Source: Aldrovandia affinis
Lineage: Eukaryota > Chordata > Actinopteri > Notacanthiformes > Halosauridae
DNA length: 64,000 bases
Reading direction: 5' to 3'
Assembly: GCA_029706075.1 (NCBI GenBank)
Contig: JAINUG010000148.1
Coordinates: 992,001-1,056,000 of the forward strand
The notes under the pieces were generated by a model. That model did not search any database. It had not been told where the DNA came from and saw only the letters and a program-made list of their open reading frames with translations. A program made the position numbers and the translations under genes. Positions 24,201-36,200 of this stretch are shown here, in pieces; position 1 is the first letter of the stretch; each line of letters opens with the position of its first letter.

Positions 24201-27200
24201 GCTGGATGGGAAACTGGTTGGTTAGGAACGATATTAGGAACACTCGTTTGTTTAGAGACTTTTTGAGTTCGAGACTGTTCTCGAGCGCAGGGCCCAGCTG
24301 TCCAAGGCTGTGAGATTCGGGGAACACTTTGCTTCTCCCTACTCCTGCTGCTGAGCTGCTGGCCTGCGGAGGCCTGCGAGGGTGATCTGTATCAGCGCTT
24401 TTCTCCTCTGCTTGCAGTCTCTGCCTCCACCCCTGTTCAGCAGACCTGGGTCTGTGTGGGAATAGTCAGCACTTTCTGTAGAGTCCTCTCTTCTCTTTTG
24501 TTCTCTCTCTGCGTGCGTGTGTGCGTGTGTGTGCGCATACGTGCATCCCCATATATGCATCTGAACAAGTGTGTACAAGACCCTGCTGTTTGTGAGTTTC
24601 AGTTCTGTTAAATATCTCCCAACACAGGAAACGGGAAGGACATGTTTCTGTCCCCAGACCTGTTGCTGTACAGGAAGTCCACTGTTCCTAGTGGGACACA
24701 GTGGGCCGAGCGGTCTGCCCTGCTCTCCTTATGCTGCCTGCTGTGCTGGGACCTTCAGTATGGGGCTTCTGAATCCTCGAATGCAGTGTGCGTCTTAAGC
24801 TTTCAGAGATGGTTGTGCACCGTTTGCAAATGCGAGCAGTGTTGAGCAGGTACTGTGTGTGTGTCTCTGGTGTTTGTACTCTTACCGTGGGGGATTGTGT
24901 AGGCACGTATTTGCGTACATGCGTGTGAGTAAAGGAGAGCACGAATCGGAGTCCGTTGGCTGAGGAATGCCAGCGACGGAGGAAAGGTGTGGTCACAGGG
25001 GACTTCCTGTACACGCAGAAGAGGAAGTGAAATACATTTGGGGGGGTTCCAGGCTCCAGCATAACTGCTCCACAGCAGCCTGCAGCTTACAGGAGAAGCT
25101 TACAGGGACTGAAAGGAGCCCCAGTTCGGCTGTGTGGAATACAGGTTAATTTTGGAGTGTTTTGTCTGTCCCTGCCCTACGGTGTTTAGGCGAGCTGTAC
25201 AGCTATCTGATTTCTGCCTCCGTAAACAGATGACATCATGCAGCGAGGGAGCGCTCTTATCGTTCTCTTTCAGGTTCATGCGCATGTTCGGCGATTTGCC
25301 AGACACGAGCTCACTGGCAAAGCAACACAAAACCCCCACTCTACTCGTCCGACAGCACGACACGCATCCCCTCTTAGCCTTGCAACGCAACACAAACCCG
25401 CCCCTCCGCCTTGCAATCCAACTCAAATCCTCCACTCTCCCTGGCCGGCAACACGAATACCCTCTTTACTTTCCAACGCAACGCAAATCATCCACCCTGC
25501 CTGACCGACGGCATGACTCGCATGCCCTTTCCAAGTTACTGACAACACAATACAGACACCTGTTCTGCCTTAACGACAACAAAACACCCCCCCGCACTTG
25601 CAACACTACAGATTCCAGTTTTACCTGACTGACAACACAAACCACCGGTCTACCTGACCAAAGGCACAAGCCCTACCCCTGTCCTCCTGCATGCCAGCGG
25701 TAGATAACACAGCCTTTAGTGGGCCACAACCTTAGAATTAAACTGGAACATGTAATTACACGGTAGGTCAGACTGCCTGGCTTTGAATAAAACACTTTAA
25801 TTTAAAGAATAAAGTAAGCGATGGGTATCTTTTAATTGAAGTGCTATCTTTGCATTCAGCCGTGCATGTAAACCGTATGATTACAGTGTGAATATGCGTG
25901 TAGTTAATTTCTAAAAAGCTGGCCCACACTGTCATGATCATGGCTGTACACGCTGAAGCCTCTGAGTCAGAGAGGGGTCCCCCTCGTACACTACACACTG
26001 CGCTCCACACCAGCTCCGTTACACTCCCAGCTGCTGACCTTGCGTGAGAAAGGATACTCTGTTACTCGAGGCTACCGTGCGTCACCCACGCCTGCGGGCA
26101 TCGACCTTGAAGGAACGGCGTGGACAGGTGGCGCAGGAGGGCGCCGGGGCGGCAGCGGTCTGAACCCGTTCCCCTGGGCGTCTGATCCTCCTCCGAGCCC
26201 AGCGCCGCGGTCTCACCCCACGTGCGAGGAGAGCCAGGCCAGGTGCAGATCAGGGCAAGGAGCTGTGCTTTTTGTGGCCTGTTACCTCATCGGCCGTGTT
26301 TGTGTTGCCTTTGTCACGCATCGTAGAGCTCTGGACTCCCTCTTAACCTCTCTCTCCTCCCCTCTCCACACCCGTCTTCCCTGTTCTCTCACCTCCACCG
26401 GCCGCAGGAGACGACAGCCCTGCCCGGCCTGTAGACTTCTCTAGTCTGCAGCCCTCTAGCGCTGGGCAGAACGTGTCCTGTGCTGCAGCGCGTCTCCGAG
26501 TCTAAATAAGGGCAGTAGTAGGGGTTAAGGAATTGCTCTAGCACCCCAAAGCATGTGGGCTCAGAGCCTGTGTGGGACAATATGCTTGTGCCCTTGGGCT
26601 AAAGGTACTTAACCGTAATTGCTTCAGCAAAGAGCCAGCTGTATGAAAGGACAGTAAGTCAAATGTAAGTGGCTCGGGGCGAGGGCGCCTGCTCGGCAAG
26701 TAAATCGTTTAAAAAGGGCGAAGCGTCTCGCAGTCGCTCTCCTATGGGAGGGAGTATTTTAAGAGCGGCTGTAGATGGTCTTATTTGTCACGATCGGATC
26801 TTTCGAAGCGTGACAAGCAGAACTAATGGAGATGTTCTGTCGGAGTCCTGGTGCTGTGGCTCCCTAAGGCGCCATGGTGACCCACGTGGGAGCCCCAGAC
26901 CCTGCTCTGCTCCTCTCCATGGGGGGGGCGCCCTTCTCACCGCTGCCAGAGCTCCAAGCAGATCGATAAACGGCAGAGAGGAGACGGAGACCCTGACCCT
27001 GCTACGCAAAAGCAGTCGGAGTGACGAGCACTTTGCCAGTCTGAGGTGAGGAAGACTCCTTGGCTGAGATGAAGGAGTCAGGGAGCCCCGAGTGAAACTG
27101 TCCAGGGTGGGCGGGGTGACAGAGCTGACTCCGCCCCCCATGCATAGTCATGCACTGAGACTCTGACTGTAACCTGCCATGGACGACGAGAACGCATGGT

Positions 27201-30200
27201 CCTGTACCTCCACTGACACACACTGTGACCACCAGAGGCCCTGTTCACACACATTTCATTGAGCCTTACCGAAGGGTTCAATTAGGTTTCCCCCTCCCTG
27301 AATGCAGCCTACCCTCTGCTATCCTCATGAGTATTTTGGGGGGGTTAATTGGAATGGTGTGTGGATGGCCTTGGGGGCCGGGGGGACGGTTAACGAAAGG
27401 CGAATGAGAACTTTCCCGACAGTCGTTTGATCTCGTTTCGCATCGTTTGAAACCTCAGCAGAGGAAAAGCTGTAATCTTTTAAAGCTGTTTTAAAGCGTG
27501 GATGGGATCGAGCTCCACTGGAGGGTCTGCTGCTCTCACTGCTCGTCAGATGGAGATGGCATCTGTCATGAGCCCTTAGTCGTCAGACTTTTCAATCGTG
27601 GCTTTGCTTTTTCTCACGAAACCGCCTTGCCAGTGACTATCTATGGAGTTGTTCTTTTTGTACAAGGAAAGACGGCAAGTCACGCTTCAGTCAAAAGAAC
27701 GGTTGAGCATTGCTGGGTTGTTGTATTAAAAATAAATTCCTTACCTCATTTATTCAAGACGAAGGAGGCCGTTTTGTACATTTTCAGCATACCTTTAACG
27801 TACCGTAACTGCACCGAGTTGGCTGCATTGCGGTGGTCCTCTCAAGCCCAAGATGACCTAAAACTTTTATAGCTGCGATTGTTGCTTTGCGTGTCGGTGG
27901 TTGAATGGCGTACCACTCACAGTTTTGGGGTTCATGTTTGGGTTCGTGTTCGGGACTACTGATGTGTTCCTGACCTGACCTGGTGTGGTTGAAATCACCC
28001 AAAGACAGCACAGAACTATATCTGTTATTGACACAAAAATACTGTAAGAAGGGATTGACAGCAACAAGCGGAATGGAGGTTACAGGGGGAAAAATAGCAA
28101 TTCTGCACCGAACAAGATGCCTAATAATTAGAATTCAAAATGGGCAGGTCAACATGAGTATTGATACCTTCAAATGAGATTGCATGTTGTTGTATGCAGG
28201 TGCCAGTGATTATAATTGGATTGGCAGCCATGTAAGCAGGGCTATGGCACTGAACGCATTGTGTGGTTGGTCTGCTCTAGGCTAGTGTGAAGAAGCAGGT
28301 GGCAATCCATGTCCATGTAATTCTGCTGTTACGTGAAGGAGGGTGAGGGTGAGGTGGTGAGGGACGGACTTGATTCCGAAGGTCCCCTGCTCAGATAGAG
28401 TGCTGAAATGGAAGGAGAAGGTTCCAGAGGGAGTGACCAGATTTTTAGGAAGCTGAACCCTGATTAGGGATTACGGGATGTTTAGCTGTCCCATAATCCT
28501 TTGGGAGCTCACTGTAAGCCTGCTGCCCTGACACCCCTCTTCTCTGATGGAACATTTCTGCGTTTCCTTGTCTGGTGTTCCTGCCCGTAGAGGTTGCAGA
28601 AATGCTTTGTGTTCTTAGTAACAGCGTTGTTTTGCCAACAGTGTGTTGGAATAACACTGGTGATGAAACCCTGGAGCGCTAAAGCTGTAGCAGTGATAAA
28701 TTAAGTTATTTGTTTATTGATGGTTTTCATACCCTGTTTATCATGATTCTCAACTAAAAAGACCAAAACCAGTAGAGTCTGGTGCTCCTGGTTATTAAAG
28801 CATTTGCTGCCGCAGAGGAAAGATCCATGGCAGCACCGGTGTGCTTTGGCTTTGTCACTGTAGGAGAACCACTGAATTGATTACCCTACAGCTGTGGTTC
28901 TCAAACCTCTCCTTGGGGACCCCCCAGCCGGTCCATGTATTTGTTCAATTTCACCACCAGCACACCTGATTAAACTAGTTAACTACTTAACCAGCATTGA
29001 TTAGTTGAATCAGGTGTGGTGGTGGTGCATTGAGCAAACACATGGACCGGCTGGGGTCCCCGTGGAGAGTGCTCTACAGGTACTCTCCTTCTGGGTCAGA
29101 CCAAGCCGTCACCGTTGCTCAAATGGCAAATTCACAAATGGCATACTGAGCCGTTAAGTGGGACTTAATGCAGCGTTTGTGATTAAGGTCCTTTCCCCCC
29201 CTTTGCGGTGCGCAGTGCTTACGGTGCAGTTGTCCCAGTAAAACCTCTCAGGGGTCTCCAGAATAGCACCTGTCCCGCTTTAATCCACTGACTCACCCGG
29301 ATCACTGAGCCCGCCGAGGTCAGACGGAGGTCAGCTGATCCTCTGACACCTGCTTCTCCGCCCACGGCCCCGCCACAAGTCTTTGGGAAAGATCTGCGCA
29401 CCCAGCGGTCATTAGAAGGCAAAGGTGGCTGTCACTGTGAAGGCACACACTGCTCACCACTGTAAATCAGACAAACCAGACAAGATGGCCTACTTTTTGC
29501 TCTAAGGCCTATATGGCAGCAGGTCTAGGGGGGGCGATTGACACAGAAAAGAACAAGATTTTGTAGGCAAAGCGTGCTCTCGCTTTAACAGCGAGTCTGT
29601 CTGTGTGACCTCATCGGCCCAGAGAAAAGTGATTTTCCGGTAATCCCTGCCCCCTGCTCTGTTGACACATCCTGTTTGTTCCTGTTCCTGTTGCATGGCA
29701 CGGATGGGGTCATCTGGTCCGACGTCCATCACCGGTCTATAAAGGACGTAATCACCGCCGCCCTTCGCGGTGATGAGAGTGCTGCGTGAGAGCAAGTGCA
29801 TGTCCCCAACACGAAATGTCAACTATAATCCCCCTATCAGGTTTTGTCTTTCAGGGTCTTGGCCAGCACAGGAGGGAGTAGAATCCATTTGAAGCCCCGC
29901 CTTGCTGGGGTTGTTATTGTAACCAGGCTGGACTCTAGCTTGTAGGGAACGTGCTGGCACCTCACCCAGAACCAGGCAGACCCATATAAGGGAAGTTGCA
30001 GCACTTGTGTGAGTGAGTGTGACTGGAGTGCACGTTTTATAAGGACTGCTTCTGCCCCTTCATTGTAGAAGAGTTAGTGAAACTAGGCCTGCTCCTAACC
30101 CCAGAGATATGGTTATGTATAAGACTGACATCTCTCCAGCTGTCCTGCTCTGTTTGACTAATAGGACTGTGTGTGCGTGCGTGTGTCCGTCCGTTTGTCC

Positions 30201-33200
30201 GTCTAGCCCTCTTGTAGCCTTTTACAGCTACCTTTTGCCACCTCTTCACCTGTCTCCAAGACGAGGGTTGGCGGTGTCAGAATGTGACATGGGGTGAAGG
30301 CCTACTGCTTTTGGCAGTGTGGAGTGTGGGGAATCTCAGCCTGCAGCCCTGGGCCTTAGAGCAGAAGGGAGGACAGCACACTACAGAGGCAACTCTGTTG
30401 AAACAATCTCTGAGCAGCACAGGCCAGCGAGTCAGTTCTCTGTGGCCGGCAGCTTCTGCTTCTTCAAAACCGCACGTGTCAGTCTGTCAGAGAGCAGGAG
30501 GTGTGGCTTTGCAGGAAGAGCGCGCCCAGGCTGACTGTCACCTCTGCTGTTGGCTCGTCTTATCGTGGCCAGATTTGACCGCCCGGCAGGGTGCGGTTCT
30601 TCTGCCAAGCCCGAGCGTCGCAGTTGCCTGCCGCGTTGCGTAATGATGAGTGACGGTGCGGTGTGGAGATGGACAGTATCCTTTTCACCCTTTAGTATCT
30701 CTGCTCTTCTGCGCTCCGGCCACATGGCCTGGTGTTGAGCGAGTGACTCGAGAAGTGGGCCGAGCCCTATTAAAAGCAGAAGTGAGCCTTTGCAGTGCGG
30801 TGTGGCGGGTTGGGGAGTTGCCTCAGGATGAGAGTCGCTTAGTGAAATATGTGGGTTTCACTGTTTTTGGGTTTCTGTGGAAGTTTTATATATATATATA
30901 TATATATATAAAAGTCTGTGAGTGTGCGTGCGTGCGTGCCATGTAGCAGACACTTTTATCCAAAGTGAGTTACAGTAGTGAATGCATACATTTTTCAGTA
31001 TGTGTGGTCTCAATGGGAATCTAACCCACAACCTAAGTTGTCAGTGCCATGCTCTACCTACTGAGTCACACAGAACCACAAACCCACTCCAGCGCGGGAC
31101 AGGGAAGGGGCGGGGCCATCACATGTCTGAGCGTTCCCTGTGTCGCTCATCCGAATGCCCTCTCTTTCATTGCATCGCCTGATCCCTCCGGTCAACTCCC
31201 TCCCTTTCTTTTTCCCCTCTCCCCCTCTTTTCCGCTTTCCTCTTCATTCCTTCGCTCTCTCGGGGGCCGCTGTTTGAGTCCTCCCTGACGGCCGTGTCTT
31301 TGTCTCGTCTGCAGGATGTCGAGAAGGAGAAGGACCTCCGTACTCACCTCAGCAGGGAGGAGATTCGGCACAAGGTGGAGCTGTACAACTCATCCGTCAG
31401 AGACCACCTCAAAATGACCCTGGTGAGCGACTCCGTTCCCCTGACTCTACGACTGCTGGCTAAACTCCAAACGCTTATTCGCTTAAATAACCAAATCATT
31501 ATTCGGTTAGATTTTTTTTTTCTTGTCATTTAGAAAAATGCTATGTTGCAGCCGAAGGGCCCTGGAGAATGTTTTCCCTCCTAATGGGAATTTGGGAAAT
31601 GGAAAAGTCTTTAAGTGAATGCAGATGATTTCCTAATCTGAGAAAGGGGAATTCCTTGGAACGAAAACCGGCCTAGACACGGATCGTCAGGAATGGAGAC
31701 GGACGCTTCGTAATGTTCAGGCGTCGTCCGTGGATGTTTTGTGCGTGTGTGTATGAATGGCTAAATGTCCTACATATCAGAGTTTATGGGCCTTCAGTGT
31801 CTCGACTTTGGCCATCACTGCAGCTCATCTAGAAGCAGAACAGTCCAGAACCAAAGCCCTGGCTTGGCTGTGTGTCATATTGGCACTGTTGCATGTTTAC
31901 ACGTGCTGTGCGTAGGGGCATGTACAGTATAAAGTTCAGCCATCGTTCAGACTCTTAACTGAACCCTGAAGACCCTTTCATCTTTCACCCCTGAACCAGA
32001 ACACAGTGACGCGACTCTAAATGTTTCCACTGGATTTCCGTGTTTTGATGTCTGACGATAAGGACGATGCTGAAGGATTCTTTCGATTTGTCCATTTCCC
32101 CCCCCATGAGCGGTCTTTAAATAGACCATCGCAGCGTCACCCCGTCAGAACTCTGCACTCTGGAGTTATACGCGAGGCTCGTCTCAGGCAGACGTTGTAT
32201 TGTAGCTTTCTGCCAATCAGAATCAAGTAGAAAAGCAGTCTCCGGATTGGATTAGAATCAGGAGTGAGATGAATGTGTTATCTGCACACATCAGTGCTTA
32301 CCACCCTTTGTATTTGACTGGCCTCATTCTTTTCAAAACTGAGTTTAGTGCAGTGTGTCTGCCAATCTACAGAAACGCCCTCCATAGACTATATAGTCTC
32401 TATAGTTTGCTACCTCTGTATTTATCTTGTTTCCTCTGTGAAAATATTGAACATGCCTCCTCCTCTATTCATGCCATGATGTACTTGTTTTGTGCTGTTT
32501 TGTCTTGTGTTGTTTTGAGTTATAGTATTGCTTCCCATAGCGCACAAAGACAATGTTGAGCTCAGATGAAATATCAAGCATTTCCCAGTATTGGTTTCCA
32601 GCCCTGGCGGTGTTGTCACATGTAGTCTTGGCGATTGCCCTGAGCCCCTGCTCTGGGTGCCATTCTGCAGTGAGCTTAATAACACGTCCTTTCAAATCTG
32701 GGATCCATCTGGCGGCACACGCCCTCCCAAACGGCACATTTTGGAAGTCACCATTTTAGTTTTTTGTGCCTGAAGCGATGAGCGCGACGGAGCTAAAGGC
32801 CCCCCTCTCTCTCTCCCGCAGAACCCGAGCGGTCTGTACACGGGCTTCATCAAGGTCCAGCTGGAGCTGCTGCGGCCAATCACGGTGCGGGGCGGGGGCG
32901 GGTCCGGGCCCGCGGGGTCCACCCGGACACACCCCGTCAGCAACAACAGCGGGGAGGAGGCCTTCTACCTGCCCCGCGGCTCCATCAACACCCTCCACAT
33001 CAGCAGCTCCAACACCGTGCGGCAGGTTATCGAAGCCCTGCTGCAGAAGTTCACCGTGGCCGACAACCCCGCCAAGTTCGCCCTGTTCAAGCGCTACCGC
33101 CGAGAGGACCAGGGTGAGCCGCCATCGGGGAGGGAGGGATTGAAGGAAAGGGAGGGAGGGAGGGAGGGAGGGAGGCGAACGTTCACATACCTGTGTGTGT

Positions 33201-36200
33201 GTCTGCAGTAATGGCACTGTGTGCTGCACACACATAGGTCCAGCGCTTCATAGAGGAAGTGGAGGAAAGTACTGTATTCTGTGTGATGTTTGGTAAATGG
33301 GTAAATGTAATGGACTGGGCCAGTCCTAATAGGCAGTATTAGGGGTATTAGGTATTACCTCACAGCCAGATATGGAGTGCAACCAACTGTAAGCTTCAGG
33401 CATGCTGCAGTGCATAGAGGCCAGGCGATAACTGAGGGGCTAGTCTGGGGAACGTTTGTGTGTGCGTGCGTGCGTGCGTGCGTGCGTATATATGTGTGTG
33501 CGTGCGTATATATATATGTGTGTGTGTGTGTGCATGCGCGCATCTGTTTGTGGTGCTTAATGCCACAGGCCTCTCCCGGCACTCCCCAGCCCACAGCCCT
33601 GGGCTATTAATACGGCGGCAGTGGCAGGAATGCCCTGCACCAGGGCAACTCCGCACCCAGCAGCAGCTGCTGCCCCGCCTGCTGCCCCTGCTGAAAGACG
33701 CCACCGACAGGTTTCAGTCCCTCACACGCCCTGGTCACAGCAGCAGGAGCCAGAGCAGGGAGTGGCCAAGGCTGTGCGAGCTCTCTCACCGCTCGGACCA
33801 GAGTGGCACTCTTTAGAGTGTAAGAGTACCTCGGCTGCCCTCCATTAAGAGCAGAAAAAGAAGCCTTAAAAAGACACAAAGGTCGACAGATAGACAGACC
33901 TATAGCATTGGCCATGTGCTCCCTGCTCCGCCTAGTGGTGGAGGACGGAATGATCTTCACTTCCAGTGAAATGGGAGCCGGCTATGGCTCTTCATCGCAG
34001 ATTTTTTAGCAGTGTGGCTCAAATGAGTTTGAGTGAAATGAGTAAGAATCCCCAAACCTAATGCTTCCTTACATTTTTTGGCCCAAACTTTACATTTATG
34101 TGTACGCATTTACACAGACGCGCTCATCCTGAGGGAGCTTATATCACTTTTACATGCAATCCATTTATATAGCTGGATATTTACTGAAACAGTTCAAGGT
34201 TACAGTGGCAATGATAAAGTAAAAAAACTCCCCCAAAAATACTGATGCATAAAAGCTAGATGTGCAGAAGAGATATTCCTTTTTAACGGTACATCTCAGG
34301 CATTTGGTTCTGTGTGGCTCAGTAGGTAGAGCACAGCGTTGGCAACGCTTAGGTTGTGGGTTCAATTCCCACTGGGACCACATATACTGAAATATGTATG
34401 CATTCACTACTATAAGTCACTTTGTATAAAAGCGTCTGTTGAATGACATGTATCATATCATATCATATAATTTAGTAGACGCTCTTATCCAGAGTGAATT
34501 ACGCACGTTATATTTCTTTACATACAATCCATTTATACAGCTGGATATTTTTACTGAAGCAATTCAGGTTAAGTACCATGCTCAAGGGTACAACGGCAGT
34601 GTCCTCACGTGGGAATCGAACCGGCAACTTTTGCATTAGGAGCCCGGTTCCCTAACTGTTATACTACACAGCCGCCCAGGGGTCAGGGGTTAATGCCGAG
34701 AAGCTGCTTTACTGTAGAGTAGTAGTATGGCTCATATTTGCTCAGGTCTCGGTTGCACTGCGACTCCTGAATGAGAGTAGATCCGTGCTCACAAAGGTCT
34801 GCGGTTACAGCAATGGACGCGCGCCTGCGTGCCGGCGGGATCGTTCTGGAAACCCCGTCCAGAGGCCCAGCGCAGCTGGTGAGAAAACGTTGTCTGGGCA
34901 AGGACGGTCTGGCCCACGACCACCAGTGATGCCTGGAGCACCTTTACAGCAGGCCCTGTTCCGAGTACCTGGTTTTATTCTGCATTCTGGAATGCAATCC
35001 AGTAGAATTTTTTTAACATGGTTTCAGCACTGTCTGGCCAACGTGCCTCATTCAGAGATTCCGGAAAAGATTGAAGTGCGTTTCATTTGTACTTTTGTCT
35101 TTGTTAAAGCCGAAGGAGGCCTCTCGAGCAGATGGAGCCGTGCCGTATGAGCGCTCGTGCTGCGACTGTCCCCGCTCATTCTAGCGGCTCTGTGTGGCTC
35201 AGTAGGTAGAGCGCGGCGTTGGCAACGCTTAGGGTGTGGGTTCAATGCCCGCTCGGACCACATGTATGTATGTGTGCATTCACTACCATAAGTCGCTTTG
35301 GATAAAAGCGTCTGCTAAATGCTATATATCGTTATTATATTAGTTTGTGAGGTGGAGTTGGGGGGATGTTTGGCTGAGAGCTGTAAGCTGCAGGGTGTAA
35401 AGTGCTGAGGCTGCTGTAATGGGAGAGCTCTGGCTGCACCCTGTCTGTCTGCCCCAGCTCCCCTGACGGAGTGTGCTGGTGTGAGCCTGGGCGCGCTGCG
35501 GTCTGCGGCTGCCGCTATCGTGCCCTTTATTGACGAGGGGAGGGGTTGAGCCGCCTTCTTAGAACGGGCTGTCTAGACGGCTGATCTTTCTCTTTTTTGG
35601 GGGAATTACAGAAATTACGAGTTGCGCTGGCTCGAGCTGTAGCGACTAATTAGATTTAGGTTGAACCTCGCTCCCCAGAAGAAGTGTGGAGAGCGTAAGA
35701 AACCACTCCTATTCCACCTCTTGCTGCACTGCAGGTGAAAGCGGCAGTGTAGCGTAATGGTTAGGGAGCTGGGCTTGTAACTCGATTGCAGGTTGCAGGT
35801 TCGATTCCCAGGCGGGGTTACTGCCGTTGGACCCTTGAGCAAGGTACTTAACCTAAAATTGCTTCAGTAAAATATCCAGCTGTATAAATGGATTGTACGT
35901 ATAGAAATGTGAACTGTGTAAGTCGCTCTGGTTAAGAGCGTCTGATAAATGCCTAAACAGTAAATGCCTAAACTGAAAGCTCTCCCAGTGCTGGTTTGTG
36001 GTGTAATGTGCCTGTGAGGCGGTGGAGAAACGGCACAGATGCTGTGGTGAGATAAAGGCAGGGCCGGTTGGAGGGTGTGTGGCGGCTCTGGGCCCTCCAG
36101 CTCCACGACGGGGAACACTCTCAGCCCTGCTCACAATCAAGGGCCACCCTCTCAGAGAGTTTGGCTGATAAGTCTTTATCATACTGGCCCACAGTATGGA

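Larger units (their letters stand above)
12298..31314 (+). other. rassf3: rassf3 intron 1 (19 kb)
   Basis: No nested gene was recognised on either strand. The contents listed separately are a SINE pair (18.4-19.1 kb), microsatellites, a G-run foldback element (22.2 kb), a repeat tail (23.5 kb), a degenerate minisatellite (25.3 kb) and a hAT-type MITE (28.9 kb). Several CpG-rich stretches (about 14.7-16.5, 17.2-17.7, 18.4-20.1 and 26.0-27.1 kb) give long chance open frames and could include alternative promoters. Confidence 0.7.

Noticed and set aside
25134-25628. Open frame of 164 codons over the minisatellite
   Set aside because: The repetitive peptide follows from the DNA repeat, and another frame is open over much of it too.
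25307-25690. CRISPR-like array
   Set aside because: Units are unequal and diverged, there are no unique spacers, and the host is a vertebrate.
26669-27049. Alternative first exon of rassf3 ending in a donor-like gtgagg at 27048
   Set aside because: The peptide shows no similarity to RASSF N-termini or a C1 domain, and frame continuity with exon 2 is not evidence enough.
34309-34385. tRNA gene
   Set aside because: The tRNA-like head is repeated at 35187 and in reverse at 30942 and 52036, each with SINE context, so it is a SINE head.
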